Of a stretch of DNA of 30,616 bases, positions 1 to 9,420 are shown piece after piece (within the stretch, counting starts at the first letter, position 1; every line of letters starts with the position of its first letter). The DNA comes from JAHFPN01 sp036559465 (GTDB lineage Bacteria; Pseudomonadota; Alphaproteobacteria; Rhizobiales; Xanthobacteraceae): positions 1 to 30,616 of the forward strand of contig DATBTC010000117.1 of the NCBI GenBank assembly GCA_036559465.1, given 5' to 3'. A program made the translations under genes and the position numbers. Under the pieces are notes generated by a model that was given only the letters and a program-made list of their open reading frames with translations, searched no databases and was not told where the DNA came from.

Positions 1-1324
1 TCAGCGCCAGCACCTGACCCGCGAGATAAAGCGAGCCGGTGATCAGTACCCGCGGCGGCATCTCGAGGCCAAGCGCCTGAACGCGGTCGAGGGCGGCTTC
101 TACGCCGGGCGCGGTTTCCGCCATCAGCCCTGCGCGTACAGCCGAGGCCGCCACCTGCTCCGGCGTGCGAGCGGTTTCGGCCGGGACCGGCACCGCGAAC
201 ACATGGCGCGCCAGACCAGAGAAGCAGGCGAGGAAGCCATCGGCGTCCTTGGTCGAAAGCAGGCCCGCGACCAGTACAAGCGGGCGCGGGACTTTTTCTT
301 CGAGCTCGCCGAGCGCGGCGGCGACCGCGACGCCACCGGCGACATTGTGGCCGCCGTCGAGCCATAGCTCCGAGCCTTCGGGAAGTCGTGCAGCAAGACG
401 GCCATGACCCAGGCGCTGCATGCGCGCCGGCCAATCGACACGGATCATCCCAGCCTCAATGGCTGCGGCAGGTACTGCAAAGGCGTTTGCCGCACGCAAC
501 GCGGCAATCGCGGCGCCGGCGTTTTCGATCTGATGGGCGCCCACCAGACGCGGACGCGGCAGATCGAGCAGACCCGCTTCATCCGAATAAACCAGCCGCC
601 CGCGCTCCTCATAGGCCTGCCAGTGCTGGCCCGACACGAAGAGCTTGGCGCCGATCCGCTTGGCTTCGCGCTCGAGGGTCGCAAGGGCTTCCGGCTCCTG
701 TCTTGCCAGGATCGCCGGAACTCCCGGCTTCAGGATTCCCGCTTTCTCGGCGGCGATCTCTTTCAGCGTCAGGCCGAGGAATTCGGTGTGGTCGATCGAA
801 ACCGGCATGATGAGGCTGGCGAGCGGCCGCTCGATCACGTTGGTGGCATCCAGCCTGCCGCCGAGGCCGACTTCCAAAAGCAGCACGTCGGCCGGATGGC
901 GCGAAAACAGCAGAAACGCCGCCGCGGTCGTGATCTCGAAAAACGTGATCGGATCCTCGGCATTGGCGCGCTCGCAATCCATCAACGCCTCGGCGAGCGC
1001 TTCGTCGCCCACGAGACGGCCGGTGCCCCGGTGCGCAAGGCGGAAGCGCTCGTTGAAGCGCACCAGATTGGGCGAGGTATAGACGTGAACGCCGTGGCCG
1101 GCCGCTTCCAGCATCGCGCGCAGGAACGCGATGGCCGAGCCCTTGCCGTTGGTGCCGGCGACGTGGATCACCGGCGGCAGCTTGCGCTCGGGGTTTCCCA
1201 GCCGCGCCAAGAGCCGCTCGAGCCGGCCAAGCGAGAGATCGATCTTCTTAGGGTGCAGCCGCCCTAGCCGCGCGATCAGGGCCTCGGTGGCTTCCCGGGC
1301 GCGCGTCGCGCCCGCACCGCTCAT
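1..1324 (-). CDS. folC: Bifunctional folylpolyglutamate synthase/dihydrofolate synthase, cut at the window edge
   Basis: FolC adds glutamate to dihydropteroate and to reduced folates, using ATP in the cytoplasm. Translating the minus strand from ATG at 1324 gives about 441 residues with no stop before base 1, so only the last few C-terminal residues should be missing (the family is about 420-450 aa). The Mur-ligase-type P-loop HVAGTNGKGS lies near residues 52-61. It is followed by YTSPNLVRFNER, the GLGGRLDATN segment and DHTEFLG, all typical of FolC. The ATG overlaps the accD stop (ATGA, 1324-1321), so it is probably translated by coupling to accD. The accD-folC order is common in proteobacteria. 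The identification is secure; only the C-terminus is unseen. Confidence 0.96.
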   Translation of the reverse strand, partial: MSGAGATRAREATEALIARLGRLHPKKIDLSLGRLERLLARLGNPERKLPPVIHVAGTNGKGSAIAFLRAMLEAAGHGVHVYTSPNLVRFNERFRLAHRGTGRLVGDEALAEALMDCERANAEDPITFFEITTAAAFLLFSRHPADVLLLEVGLGGRLDATNVIERPLASLIMPVSIDHTEFLGLTLKEIAAEKAGILKPGVPAILARQEPEALATLEREAKRIGAKLFVSGQHWQAYEERGRLVYSDEAGLLDLPRPRLVGAHQIENAGAAIAALRAANAFAVPAAAIEAGMIRVDWPARMQRLGHGRLAARLPEGSELWLDGGHNVAGGVAVAAALGELEEKVPRPLVLVAGLLSTKDADGFLACFSGLARHVFAVPVPAETARTPEQVAASAVRAGLMAETAPGVEAALDRVQALGLEMPPRVLITGSLYLAGQVLAL

Positions 1325-2208
1325 ACGGCCTCCACGGGCACCGGCAGTGAGCGGGCGGCCGCGGGCGCCTTGGTCATGAGGCGACACAGGCGCGAGATCG
1401 TCGCGCGCAGCTCCTTGCGATGCACCACCATGTCCACCATGCCGTGGTCGCGCAGATATTCGGCGCGCTGGAAACCTTCGGGCAATTTCTCGCGGATGGT
1501 CTGCTCGATCACGCGCGGGCCGGCGAAGCCGATGAGCGCGCCGGGCTCGGCGATCTGCACGTCGCCGAGCATGGCGTAGGAAGCGGTGACGCCGCCGGTC
1601 GTGGGGTTCGTCAGCACGACGATGTAGGGCTTCTTCGCCTCGCGCAGATTGAGCACCGCGACGGTAGTGCGCGGCAGCTGCATCAGCGACAGAATTCCCT
1701 CCTGCATGCGCGCGCCGCCCGAGGCGGCGAACAGGATGCAGGGCGTGCTCTTCTCGGCCGCAGTGTCGAGCGCCTTGATGATAGCTTCGGCCGCGGCCAT
1801 GCCGAGCGAGCCACCCATGAAATCGAAATCCTGCACCGCGATGACGACCGGCAGGCCGTCGAGCTTGCCGTAGCCGACCTTCACCGCATCATTGAGCCCG
1901 GTCTTGGTGCGGGCGTCCTTCAGGCGATCGGCATAGCGGCGCTCGTCACGGAATTTCAGCGGATCGACCGGAACCTGCGGTAGTTGCACGTCGAACCAGG
2001 TCTCGCCGTCGAACATGGACTTAAGGCGGGCCGCCGCGCTCATGCGCATGTGGTAGTTCGAACCGGGGATCACCCACTGGTTCGCCTCGACGTCCTTGTG
2101 GAAGACGAGCTGGCCGGTCTCCGGACACTTGATCCACAGATTCTCCGGCACTTCCCGGCGCTGCAGGAAGTTTCGAAGCTTCGGCGCGACTTTCGAGATC
2201 CAGTTCAT
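1321..2208 (-). CDS. accD: Acetyl-CoA carboxylase carboxyltransferase subunit beta
   Basis: AccD pairs with AccA to move the carboxyl group from carboxybiotin to acetyl-CoA, making malonyl-CoA for fatty acid synthesis. The protein has 295 residues (E. coli 304). The crotonase-fold core is clear: DFDFMGGSLGMAAAEAI, FAASGGARMQEG and LTNPTTGGVTASYAMLGD. The N-terminal zinc ribbon is degenerate: where E. coli has four cysteines, only the one in IKCPETGQ remains. I chose ATG at 2208 (MNWISKV) because GGAG lies about 6 bases upstream. A GTG at 2214, overlapping the trpA stop, would add two residues and is the alternative. The gene follows trpA directly and overlaps folC by 4 bases. Confidence 0.97.
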   Translation of the reverse strand: MNWISKVAPKLRNFLQRREVPENLWIKCPETGQLVFHKDVEANQWVIPGSNYHMRMSAAARLKSMFDGETWFDVQLPQVPVDPLKFRDERRYADRLKDARTKTGLNDAVKVGYGKLDGLPVVIAVQDFDFMGGSLGMAAAEAIIKALDTAAEKSTPCILFAASGGARMQEGILSLMQLPRTTVAVLNLREAKKPYIVVLTNPTTGGVTASYAMLGDVQIAEPGALIGFAGPRVIEQTIREKLPEGFQRAEYLRDHGMVDMVVHRKELRATISRLCRLMTKAPAAARSLPVPVEAV

Positions 2209-2210
2209 GT

Positions 2211-3046
2211 TCACTCCGCCGCGACCCGGCGCGCCGAGCGTACGCCGTGCGCAAGCTCGGCGACCAGATCGGTAACGCTCTTTACAGTGCGCGTAGTGGC
2301 CTTGCCGTCCGCGTCCAGGCTCTGGCGCATCACTTCGACCAGCGCCGATCCTACCACGACCGCGTCGGCGCCCTTGGCGATGCGCTGCGCATCCTCAGTA
2401 GTACGCACGCCGAAGCCGACCGCAATGGGCAGCTTGGTGTGGCGCTTGATGCGGGCGACCGCGGCATTGACCTTGCCTGAATCGGGCGCCGCGGCGCCGG
2501 TGATGCCGGTGATCGAAACGTAATAGACGAAGCCCGAGGTGTTCTTCAGCACTGTGGGCAGGCGCTTGTCGTCGGTCGTAGGCGTGGCGAGCCGGATGAA
2601 GGCAACACCGGCCTTGAGCGCCGGGAGACAAAGCTCTTCGTCCTCCTCGGGCGGCAGATCGACGACGATCAGCCCGTCGACGCCGGCGGCTTTCGCGTCC
2701 TTGAGGAAACGATCGACGCCATAGACATAGATCGGATTGAAATAGCCCATGAGCACGATCGGCGTTTCGTTCTCGGTCTTGCGAAACGCGCGGATCATCT
2801 CGAGCGTCTTCTTCATATTCTGGCCGCCATGCAATGCGCGAAGCGACGAGGCCTGGACCGCCGGGCCGTCAGCCATGGGATCGGTGAACGGCATGCCGAG
2901 CTCGATCACGTCGGCGCCGGCCTTGGGCAAGGCGTTCAGGATCGCGAGCGAAGTCGCATAATCCGGATCGCCGGCGGTGACGAACGTCACGAGCCCGGCG
3001 CGGCCTTCCTTCGCAAGCGCCGCGAAGCGCGCGTCAATGCGGGCGC

Positions 3047-3050
<4 letters not shown>
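2211..3050 (-). CDS. trpA: Tryptophan synthase alpha subunit
   Basis: TrpA cleaves indole-3-glycerol phosphate to indole and glyceraldehyde 3-phosphate and channels indole to TrpB. The protein has 279 residues, near the usual 268. Both catalytic acids are visible in ELGMPFTDPMADGP (the Glu and Asp equivalent to E49 and D60 of the enteric enzyme). The flexible loop has SITGITGA and the phosphate site has VGFGVRT and VVVGSALV. I chose GTG at 3050 (reading MSARIDARF): it overlaps the trpB stop as GTGA, has a G-rich ribosome site (GGGGG) about 7 bases upstream, and starts where homologues start. The open frame continues further upstream, but only as trpB shadow. Confidence 0.97.
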
Positions 3051-4257
<1,207 letters not shown>

Positions 4258-4261
<4 letters not shown>

Positions 4262-4947
4262 GACGCCTTCTCCCGCGCGGCTTCGAGGCTGCTCGCCGCC
4301 TTGCGCGCGGCGGCCACGAAGGCCTTGATCTTGCTCACATCCTTGACCCCGGGGACGCTCTCGACGCCCGACGACACATCGACGGCATCCGGGCGCACGA
4401 TGCGGATGGCGTCGGCGACGTTCTCGGACGTGAGCCCGCCCGAGAGCATGATCGGCTTCTTGCGCTCGATGCGGGACAGAAGCGTCCAATCGAAGGCGCG
4501 ACCGTGTCCACCGGGCCGGGTGGCGTCCTTGGGCGGGCGGGCGTCGAACAGCAAACGGTCGGCGACCGCCGTATAGGAAGCGACCGCCGAAAGGTCGGCA
4601 GCCTCGGCGACCGCGATCGCCTTCATCAGCGGGCGCGTGAAGCGCTTGCGGATTTCGGCGACGCGGGCCGGACTCTCGGCGCCGTGCAGCTGCAAAATTT
4701 CCGGCGAAACCTCGGTGACGATGCGCGAGAGCAACGTGTCGTCGGCGTCTACCACCAGCGCGACCACGAGCGCGCGACCGCGCGCGCGCGCGGCGAGCCC
4801 GGCCGCGTTGGCGAGCGAAACGGCGCGCGGACTCGGCGGAAAGAACACCAGCCCCACCAGATCGGCGCCGGCATCGAGCGCCGCGTCCATGGCGCGCGGC
4901 TCGTTGATGCCGCAGATTTTCACTTCAAGCATACCGTTCGATGACAT
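4258..4947 (-). CDS. trpF: Phosphoribosylanthranilate isomerase
   Basis: TrpF isomerises phosphoribosylanthranilate to CdRP in tryptophan synthesis. It is a single-domain TIM barrel of 229 residues from ATG 4947 (usual size 205-220). The general base Cys is in VKICGI near the N-terminus and the general acid Asp is in DAVDVSSGVES near the C-terminus. The loops GLVFFPPSPRAV and LSGGLTSENV are also typical. Another ATG at 4932 (MLEVKICG) would give 224 residues, and neither start has a strong ribosome site. The gene is monofunctional: trpC is not fused or adjacent. It heads the overlapping trpF-trpB-trpA run, 59 bases after the lapA-like gene. Confidence 0.95.
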
Positions 4948-5006
4948 GGGGCCGTACCGATGTCCACCGCCGCGGAAAGCGGCGGAAACCTCGCCGGATC
5001 AAGCGC

Positions 5007-5372
5007 TTAGTCGCGGTCCGCACCGAACACTGCCGAGCGTGCGGGCAAGGCCGGCGTGCGCGCGGCGGCCTGAAAATCGGCCGCGTTGCGTTGCTCGACT
5101 TCGGCCTTGAGCCGCGCGTTCTCGCGCTCGGCCCGGTGCGCGGCGAGCCGCCAGCGCAGTTTGCCAAACGAAACCGCGATGCCGCCGACCAGCACGCCGA
5201 CGATCACCGCGCCGAAAATCACCGCAAACAGCGGCACGGTGAGCGCGAACGCCGGGCTCTCGCGCGAGAACGGGTCGAACGAGACGACGACGTCGGCGCG
5301 GTTGGCGACCGCGAACAGGATGATCGCGGCCGATATGGGCAGCAAAAGTATCCAGGCGAGGAGTCTGCGCAT
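5007..5372 (-). CDS. LapA-domain inner membrane protein
   Basis: This 121-residue protein has two hydrophobic helices, about residues 4-24 and 42-68. A charged, coiled-coil-prone tail follows (RLAAHRAERENARLKAEVEQRN). This is the layout of the LapA domain (formerly DUF1049). In E. coli, LapA works with LapB in controlling LPS synthesis through FtsH and LpxC. The conserved core ILFAVANRADVVVSFDP fits the family. Starting at ATG 5372, it lies 31 bases after ihfB and before trpF, an arrangement I recall from other Rhizobiales. No lapB-like tetratricopeptide gene is in the window, so an LPS role is inferred from the family only. Confidence 0.8.
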   Translation of the reverse strand: MRRLLAWILLLPISAAIILFAVANRADVVVSFDPFSRESPAFALTVPLFAVIFGAVIVGVLVGGIAVSFGKLRWRLAAHRAERENARLKAEVEQRNAADFQAAARTPALPARSAVFGADRD

Positions 5373-5403
5373 TGGAGACTCCGGTGCGCGCGATCTGCGG
5401 GGG

Positions 5404-5691
5404 TCAGCGGCGCGGGCGGTTCAACCGCTCGCGCATTTCCTTGCCGGTCTTGAAATAGGGCACGACCTTCTCGGCCACTTTCACCTGCGCGCCGGTGCGC
5501 GGGTTGCGCCCGAGGCGGGCCGGGCGCGCCTTGGTCGAGAACGCGCCGAAGCCGCGCAATTCGACGCGGTCGCCGCGCGACAGCGCGTTGGTGACCTCAT
5601 CGAGGATCGCATCCACGATGTTCTCGACATCGCGCTGATAGAGATGCGGATTGGATTCAGCGATCTTCTGAACGAGCTCGGACTTGATCAT
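5404..5691 (-). CDS. ihfB: Integration host factor subunit beta
   Basis: IHF-beta (HimD) forms with IHF-alpha a heterodimer that bends DNA sharply. It assists sigma-54 promoters, recombination and replication. The protein has 95 residues (family 94-100). MIKSELVQKIAESNP is the typical N-terminus. RGFGAFSTKARPARLGRNPRTG carries the beta-arm, including the GRNP motif with the proline that inserts between base pairs. The alpha subunit gene is not in the window. The gene lies 56 bases after sppA. rpoN in this window makes a working link to sigma-54 promoters plausible, but that is general knowledge and not sequence evidence. Confidence 0.96.
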   Translation of the reverse strand: MIKSELVQKIAESNPHLYQRDVENIVDAILDEVTNALSRGDRVELRGFGAFSTKARPARLGRNPRTGAQVKVAEKVVPYFKTGKEMRERLNRPRR

Positions 5692-5747
5692 TGCACTCGC
5701 CGCCCCCGAGCTGAATATGCAAACGATCCGAAAGACTTGGCAGACCT

Positions 5748-6722
5748 TTAGTCCGCCAGTGGAGGCTGCCAGATGGCCAATAGGCCGTCAAGCTGTGCGC
5801 GGGCCGCGGCGCTGATGATGGATTCGCTGCCGACCAGCGCGCCGATCACGGGCAGGCCGAGCGACTCCGCGACGGCCGCGAGCACGCCGAGCCAGCGGAA
5901 CTCGGAGCCAAGGCTGCGGTTCTTCCAGTCGCGGACCTTGAGGTCCTCGCTGACGCCCTTGTTGGCCTTGAGCCAGGCGCGCGCCGTACGCTCGTCGCCG
6001 ATCTGGTCGACGAGATTGATCGGCATGGCCTGGGCCGCGCTGAACACGCGTCCGTCGGAGGCGAGCGCCAGCTTGGCGTCGTCCAGACTGCGCCGTTCGC
6101 GCACCAGATTCTTGAACCAGCCATAGGTGTCGTCGACCAGGCTCCTGATCGCGGCCTTGGCCTCGGGGCTGGTGGGCTCGTAGCCGTTGGGCGAGGCCTT
6201 GAGCGGCGACGACTTGATCTCCTCGACCGCGACGCCGACGTGCTTCAGGAGTTCGTAGAAGTTCGGATATTGAAAAATCACGCCGACCGAGCCGACGATG
6301 GCGGTGCGCGGCGCAAAAATTCGATCGGTGCCGAGCGCTGCGATATAGGCGCCGGACGCCGCGAGGCCTTCGATCACGGCGACGGTCGGCTTTTTCTCGG
6401 CCAAACGGCGGATGCCGTCATAGAGCGCCTCGGAGCCGGCGACCGTGCCGCCCGGGCTGTTGATCGAAATGATCACGGCCTCGGCGCCGGACTTGCCGAT
6501 CTCCTCCAGAAGTTCAAGCCGCGCACGGTCGGTGCGGATCAGGCCGCCGATGGTGACGCGCGCCACATGCGGCGTGCCGGTGCCGAAGTAGCGATTGTCG
6601 GCGGAGGCGGCGACCGCCCAGCCGATACCGGCGACGATGGCGAGCAGCGCGAGCACGCGCCAAAACGTGAGCTTGCGCCGCAGGCGGCGGCGATCGACGA
6701 TGGCGTCGACATCAAAGGACAT
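5748..6722 (-). CDS. sppA: Signal peptide peptidase SppA (short type)
   Basis: SppA is a membrane-anchored serine protease of family S49 that degrades cleaved signal peptides. The chosen start, ATG 6722 (MSFDVDAIV), has the ribosome site AGGGAGG about 7 bases upstream; an upstream start would add eight residues without such a site. The 324-residue protein has one N-terminal transmembrane helix (about residues 22-40). A single protease domain follows: INSPGGTVAGSEALYDGI, the nucleophile Ser in GLAASGAYIAA, and the probable general-base Lys in KSSPLKASPNGYEP. E. coli SppA is about twice as long with two repeats; this is the single-domain form that assembles as a larger oligomer. It lies between rpsA and ihfB. 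Confidence 0.93.
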   Translation of the reverse strand: MSFDVDAIVDRRRLRRKLTFWRVLALLAIVAGIGWAVAASADNRYFGTGTPHVARVTIGGLIRTDRARLELLEEIGKSGAEAVIISINSPGGTVAGSEALYDGIRRLAEKKPTVAVIEGLAASGAYIAALGTDRIFAPRTAIVGSVGVIFQYPNFYELLKHVGVAVEEIKSSPLKASPNGYEPTSPEAKAAIRSLVDDTYGWFKNLVRERRSLDDAKLALASDGRVFSAAQAMPINLVDQIGDERTARAWLKANKGVSEDLKVRDWKNRSLGSEFRWLGVLAAVAESLGLPVIGALVGSESIISAAARAQLDGLLAIWQPPLAD

Positions 6723-6830
6723 TTGGGGCCTCCCTGGGTGGCGCAAAACGCGCCCCCGGATTCGCGCGACTGTAGCCCGCCCTGCGGCGGCTTCAAGGCA
6801 TTGTCGGAAAAGGGGTAATCGAAACGCAAA

Positions 6831-6851
6831 CGGCCGGCGATCTGCCGGCCG
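6831..6851 (-). terminator. Probable intrinsic terminator after rpsA
   Basis: A perfect 8-base-pair stem (CGGCCGGC with GCCGGCCG) and a 5-base loop lie 27 bases after the rpsA stop codon. On the minus strand a moderately T-rich stretch follows (TTTGCGTTTCGATT). The T run is interrupted, so termination may be partial, leaving some read-through into sppA and ihfB. Confidence 0.6.
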
Positions 6852-6878
6852 CCGCGTGTTAGCCGCTTATGGAAAGGG

Positions 6879-8591
6879 CTATTCCTTCTTGTCGGTGCGC
6901 TTGGTGACCGCCGGCCCGAGAATGTCGCCAAGCGTCGCGCCCGAGTCGGACGAGCCATATTGGGCGACCGCCTCCTTCTCCTCGGCGATCTCCAGCGCCT
7001 TGATCGAGACATTGACCTTGCGTGCGCGCTTGTCGAACAGCGTCACGCGCGCGTCCACCTTTTCGCCGACGACGAAACGCTCGGTGCGCTGGTCGGAGCG
7101 GTCGCGCGCGAGATCCGAGCGCTTGATGAAGGTGGTGAGATCGGTGCCGACCAGCTTGGCCTCAAGCCCGGCTTCCTTCACCTCGGTGATTTCGCAGGTG
7201 ACCACTGCGCCTTTCTTGAGATCGCCGGCCTGCGCGAACGGATCGCCCGAGAGCTGCTTGATGCCGAGCGAGATGCGTTCCTTTTCGACGTCGACGTCGA
7301 GCACCACGGCCTTGACCATGTCGCTTTTCTTGAATTCTTCGATTACCTGCTCGCCGGGCCGGTTCCAGTCGAAATCGCTCAAATGCACCATGCCGTCCAC
7401 TTCGCCATCGAGGCCGAGGAACAGGCCGAACTCGGTCTTGTTCTTGACCTCGCCCTCCACCGTGGTGCCGACCGGATGCTTCTCGGCGAATTGCTCCCAC
7501 GGATTGGCCAGCGTCTGCTTGAGGCCGAGCGAAATGCGGCGCTTGACCGGATCGACTTCGAGCACTTGAACCTCGACCTCCTGAGAGGTGGAGACGATCT
7601 TACCCGGGTGGACATTCTTCTTGGTCCAGGACATTTCGGAAACGTGCACGAGTCCCTCAATGCCGGGCTCGAGCTCCACGAACGCACCGTAATCGGTGAT
7701 GTTGGTGACGCGCCCCTTCACTTTGGTGCCGACCGGATAGCGCGTTTCGATGCCCTCCCACGGATCGCCCTGCAGCTGCTTCATGCCGAGCGAGATGCGG
7801 TGGGTTTCGTGATTGATCTTGATGATGCGCACCTTGACCTGCTGGCCGATGGTCAAGACGTCGTTGGGGTGATTGACGCGCCGCCAGGCGATGTCGGTCA
7901 CGTGCAGCAGGCCGTCGATGCCGCCGAGATCGACGAATGCGCCGTAGTCGGTGATGTTCTTCACGACGCCGTCGATGGTCTGGCCTTCCTCGAGGCTCGA
8001 CACCAGCTCGTGGCGCTGACCGGCCCGGGTCTCTTCGAGCACGGTGCGGCGCGAAACGACGATGTTGCCACGCCGACGATCCATCTTGAGAATCTGGAAC
8101 TGCTGCGGCGTGTGCATGAGCGGGCCGATGTCGCGGATCGGGCGAATGTCGACCTGGCTGCGCGGCAGAAAGGAAACCGCGCCGTCGAGATCGACGGTGT
8201 AGCCGCCCTTGACCTGGTTGAAGATGACGCCGGTGACCTTCTCGTTGGCCTGGAACGCTTTTTCGAGACGGCCCCAGCTCTCCTCGCGCCGCGCCTTGTC
8301 GCGCGACAGCACCGCCTCGCCCAGCGCGTTCTCCACCCGCTCGAGATAGACCTCGACCTCGTCGCCGATTTTCAGCGCGGTCTCGCGGCCGGGGCCGGCG
8401 AATTCCTTCATCGGAACGCGGCCTTCGGTCTTGAGACCAATGTCGATGACGGCGATGTCCTTCTCGATGCCGACGATGCGGCCCTTGACGACCGAGCCCT
8501 CGTGCAGGTCGAGGCGGCCGAAGGATTCTTCGAGCATGGCGGCGAAGTCTTCGCGGGTGGGCTGGGCGGTCTGTTTGGCGGCGGCGGGCAT
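6879..8591 (-). CDS. rpsA: 30S ribosomal protein S1
   Basis: S1 binds mRNA on the 30S subunit and helps initiate translation of structured or weak-SD messages. The protein has 570 residues (E. coli 557). Six S1 repeats are visible at about residues 34-101, 118-187, 205-273, 291-360, 378-447 and 463-534. Repeats 3 and 4 carry near-identical NITDYGAFV segments, and each ends in a version of RISLGxKQL. The sixth is the most divergent. The start ATG 8591 has CAGGAG about 6 bases upstream. The order aroA-cmk-rpsA-(sppA)-ihfB resembles the cmk-rpsA-ihfB neighbourhood of many proteobacteria. A 172-base leader with two hairpins precedes it. Confidence 0.98.
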   Translation of the reverse strand: MPAAAKQTAQPTREDFAAMLEESFGRLDLHEGSVVKGRIVGIEKDIAVIDIGLKTEGRVPMKEFAGPGRETALKIGDEVEVYLERVENALGEAVLSRDKARREESWGRLEKAFQANEKVTGVIFNQVKGGYTVDLDGAVSFLPRSQVDIRPIRDIGPLMHTPQQFQILKMDRRRGNIVVSRRTVLEETRAGQRHELVSSLEEGQTIDGVVKNITDYGAFVDLGGIDGLLHVTDIAWRRVNHPNDVLTIGQQVKVRIIKINHETHRISLGMKQLQGDPWEGIETRYPVGTKVKGRVTNITDYGAFVELEPGIEGLVHVSEMSWTKKNVHPGKIVSTSQEVEVQVLEVDPVKRRISLGLKQTLANPWEQFAEKHPVGTTVEGEVKNKTEFGLFLGLDGEVDGMVHLSDFDWNRPGEQVIEEFKKSDMVKAVVLDVDVEKERISLGIKQLSGDPFAQAGDLKKGAVVTCEITEVKEAGLEAKLVGTDLTTFIKRSDLARDRSDQRTERFVVGEKVDARVTLFDKRARKVNVSIKALEIAEEKEAVAQYGSSDSGATLGDILGPAVTKRTDKKE

Positions 8592-8651
8592 CGGTTCTCC
8601 TGGATCGGGTTCGGGTGTCGGTGAAATAACGTCGCGTGCGGCGCGGCCGAT

Positions 8652-8698
8652 CCGGGCCGACGGCCCGGAGCCATGATTTTGTCACGGCAAAACTGCCG
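8652..8698 (-). promoter_or_regulatory. Two tandem hairpins in the rpsA leader
   Basis: Between cmk and rpsA there are two perfect hairpins. One at 8685-8698 has a 5-pair stem (CGGCA/TGCCG) and 4-base loop. One at 8652-8668 has a 7-pair stem (CCGGGCC/GGCCCGG) and 3-base loop. No T run follows either on the minus strand, so simple termination is unlikely. E. coli S1 represses its own mRNA through a structured leader, so a similar role is possible here. I see the structure; the function is inferred. Confidence 0.4.
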
Positions 8699-8763
8699 CG
8701 CGGCACGAGACGGTTGGATGTTCCGGCGCGAAAACGCGAGGCGGAGCGGGCCTGCCTCCTACG

Positions 8764-9417
8764 CTACGAGGGCGCGGGTGAACCCCGCCCTCGGCCCGCC
8801 CGGACAGCCTCCACGATAGAAAGAACCGCCCGGAACGCGGCCTCTATATCGAGATCGGTGGTATCGAGCAAGGCCGCATCGGGCGCGGCCTTCAGGGGTG
8901 CGATGGCGCGGCCGGAGTCGCGGGCGTCGCGCTTCCTGATCTCGGCCAGCACCGCGTCATAGGCAAGCCCCTCGCCGCGCTCGGTGAGCTCCTTGTGACG
9001 CCGAAAGGCGCGCACTTCCGGCCGGGCGGTGACGAAAATCTTTGCCTCGGCCTGGGGGGCGATGACGGTGCCGGTGTCGCGGCCATCGAGCACGGCACCC
9101 CCGGGCCTGCGGGCGAAATCCTGCTGCAAGGCCAGAAGCGCCGCACGTACTTCGGGGATCACCGCGACTCGCGATGCGGCTTCGCCGAGTGTCGCACCCG
9201 AAAGGCGGCTGGCATCGAGCCCATCGAGAGAGAGAGAGCGAGCGACGGCCGCGGCGGCGGTTGCGTCGTTGAGTGGCTTCTTCTCGTCGAGGAGTTGGGC
9301 CGCGACCGCGCGGTAGAGCAGACCAGTATCGAGATGCGGGAGACCAAGATGCTCGGCAATCCGGCGCGCGAGTGTGCCCTTGCCCGACGCCGCCGGCCCG
9401 TCGATGGTGACGATCAT
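8764..9417 (-). CDS. cmk: Cytidylate kinase
   Basis: Cmk phosphorylates CMP and dCMP with ATP in pyrimidine salvage and nucleotide recycling. The protein has 217 residues (E. coli 227). The P-loop GPAASGKGT begins at about residue 7, followed by HLDTGLLYRAVA. The DGRDTGTVIAP segment and the lid region with RDARDSGRAIAPLKAAPDA are typical, and the C-terminus ends in the usual LLDTTDLDIE region. The start ATG 9417 lies three bases after the aroA stop, so it is co-transcribed with aroA. Its own 3' side leads into the rpsA leader. Confidence 0.97.
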   Translation of the reverse strand: MIVTIDGPAASGKGTLARRIAEHLGLPHLDTGLLYRAVAAQLLDEKKPLNDATAAAAVARSLSLDGLDASRLSGATLGEAASRVAVIPEVRAALLALQQDFARRPGGAVLDGRDTGTVIAPQAEAKIFVTARPEVRAFRRHKELTERGEGLAYDAVLAEIRKRDARDSGRAIAPLKAAPDAALLDTTDLDIEAAFRAVLSIVEAVRAGRGRGSPAPS

Positions 9418-9420
9418 CGC

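Noticed and set aside
6960..8624. Long plus-strand open frame of about 554 codons opposite rpsA
   Set aside because: It mirrors a confident ribosomal protein gene on the other strand; the translation has no family motif and is rich in Asp, Leu, Val and His, as shadows of GC-rich genes are.
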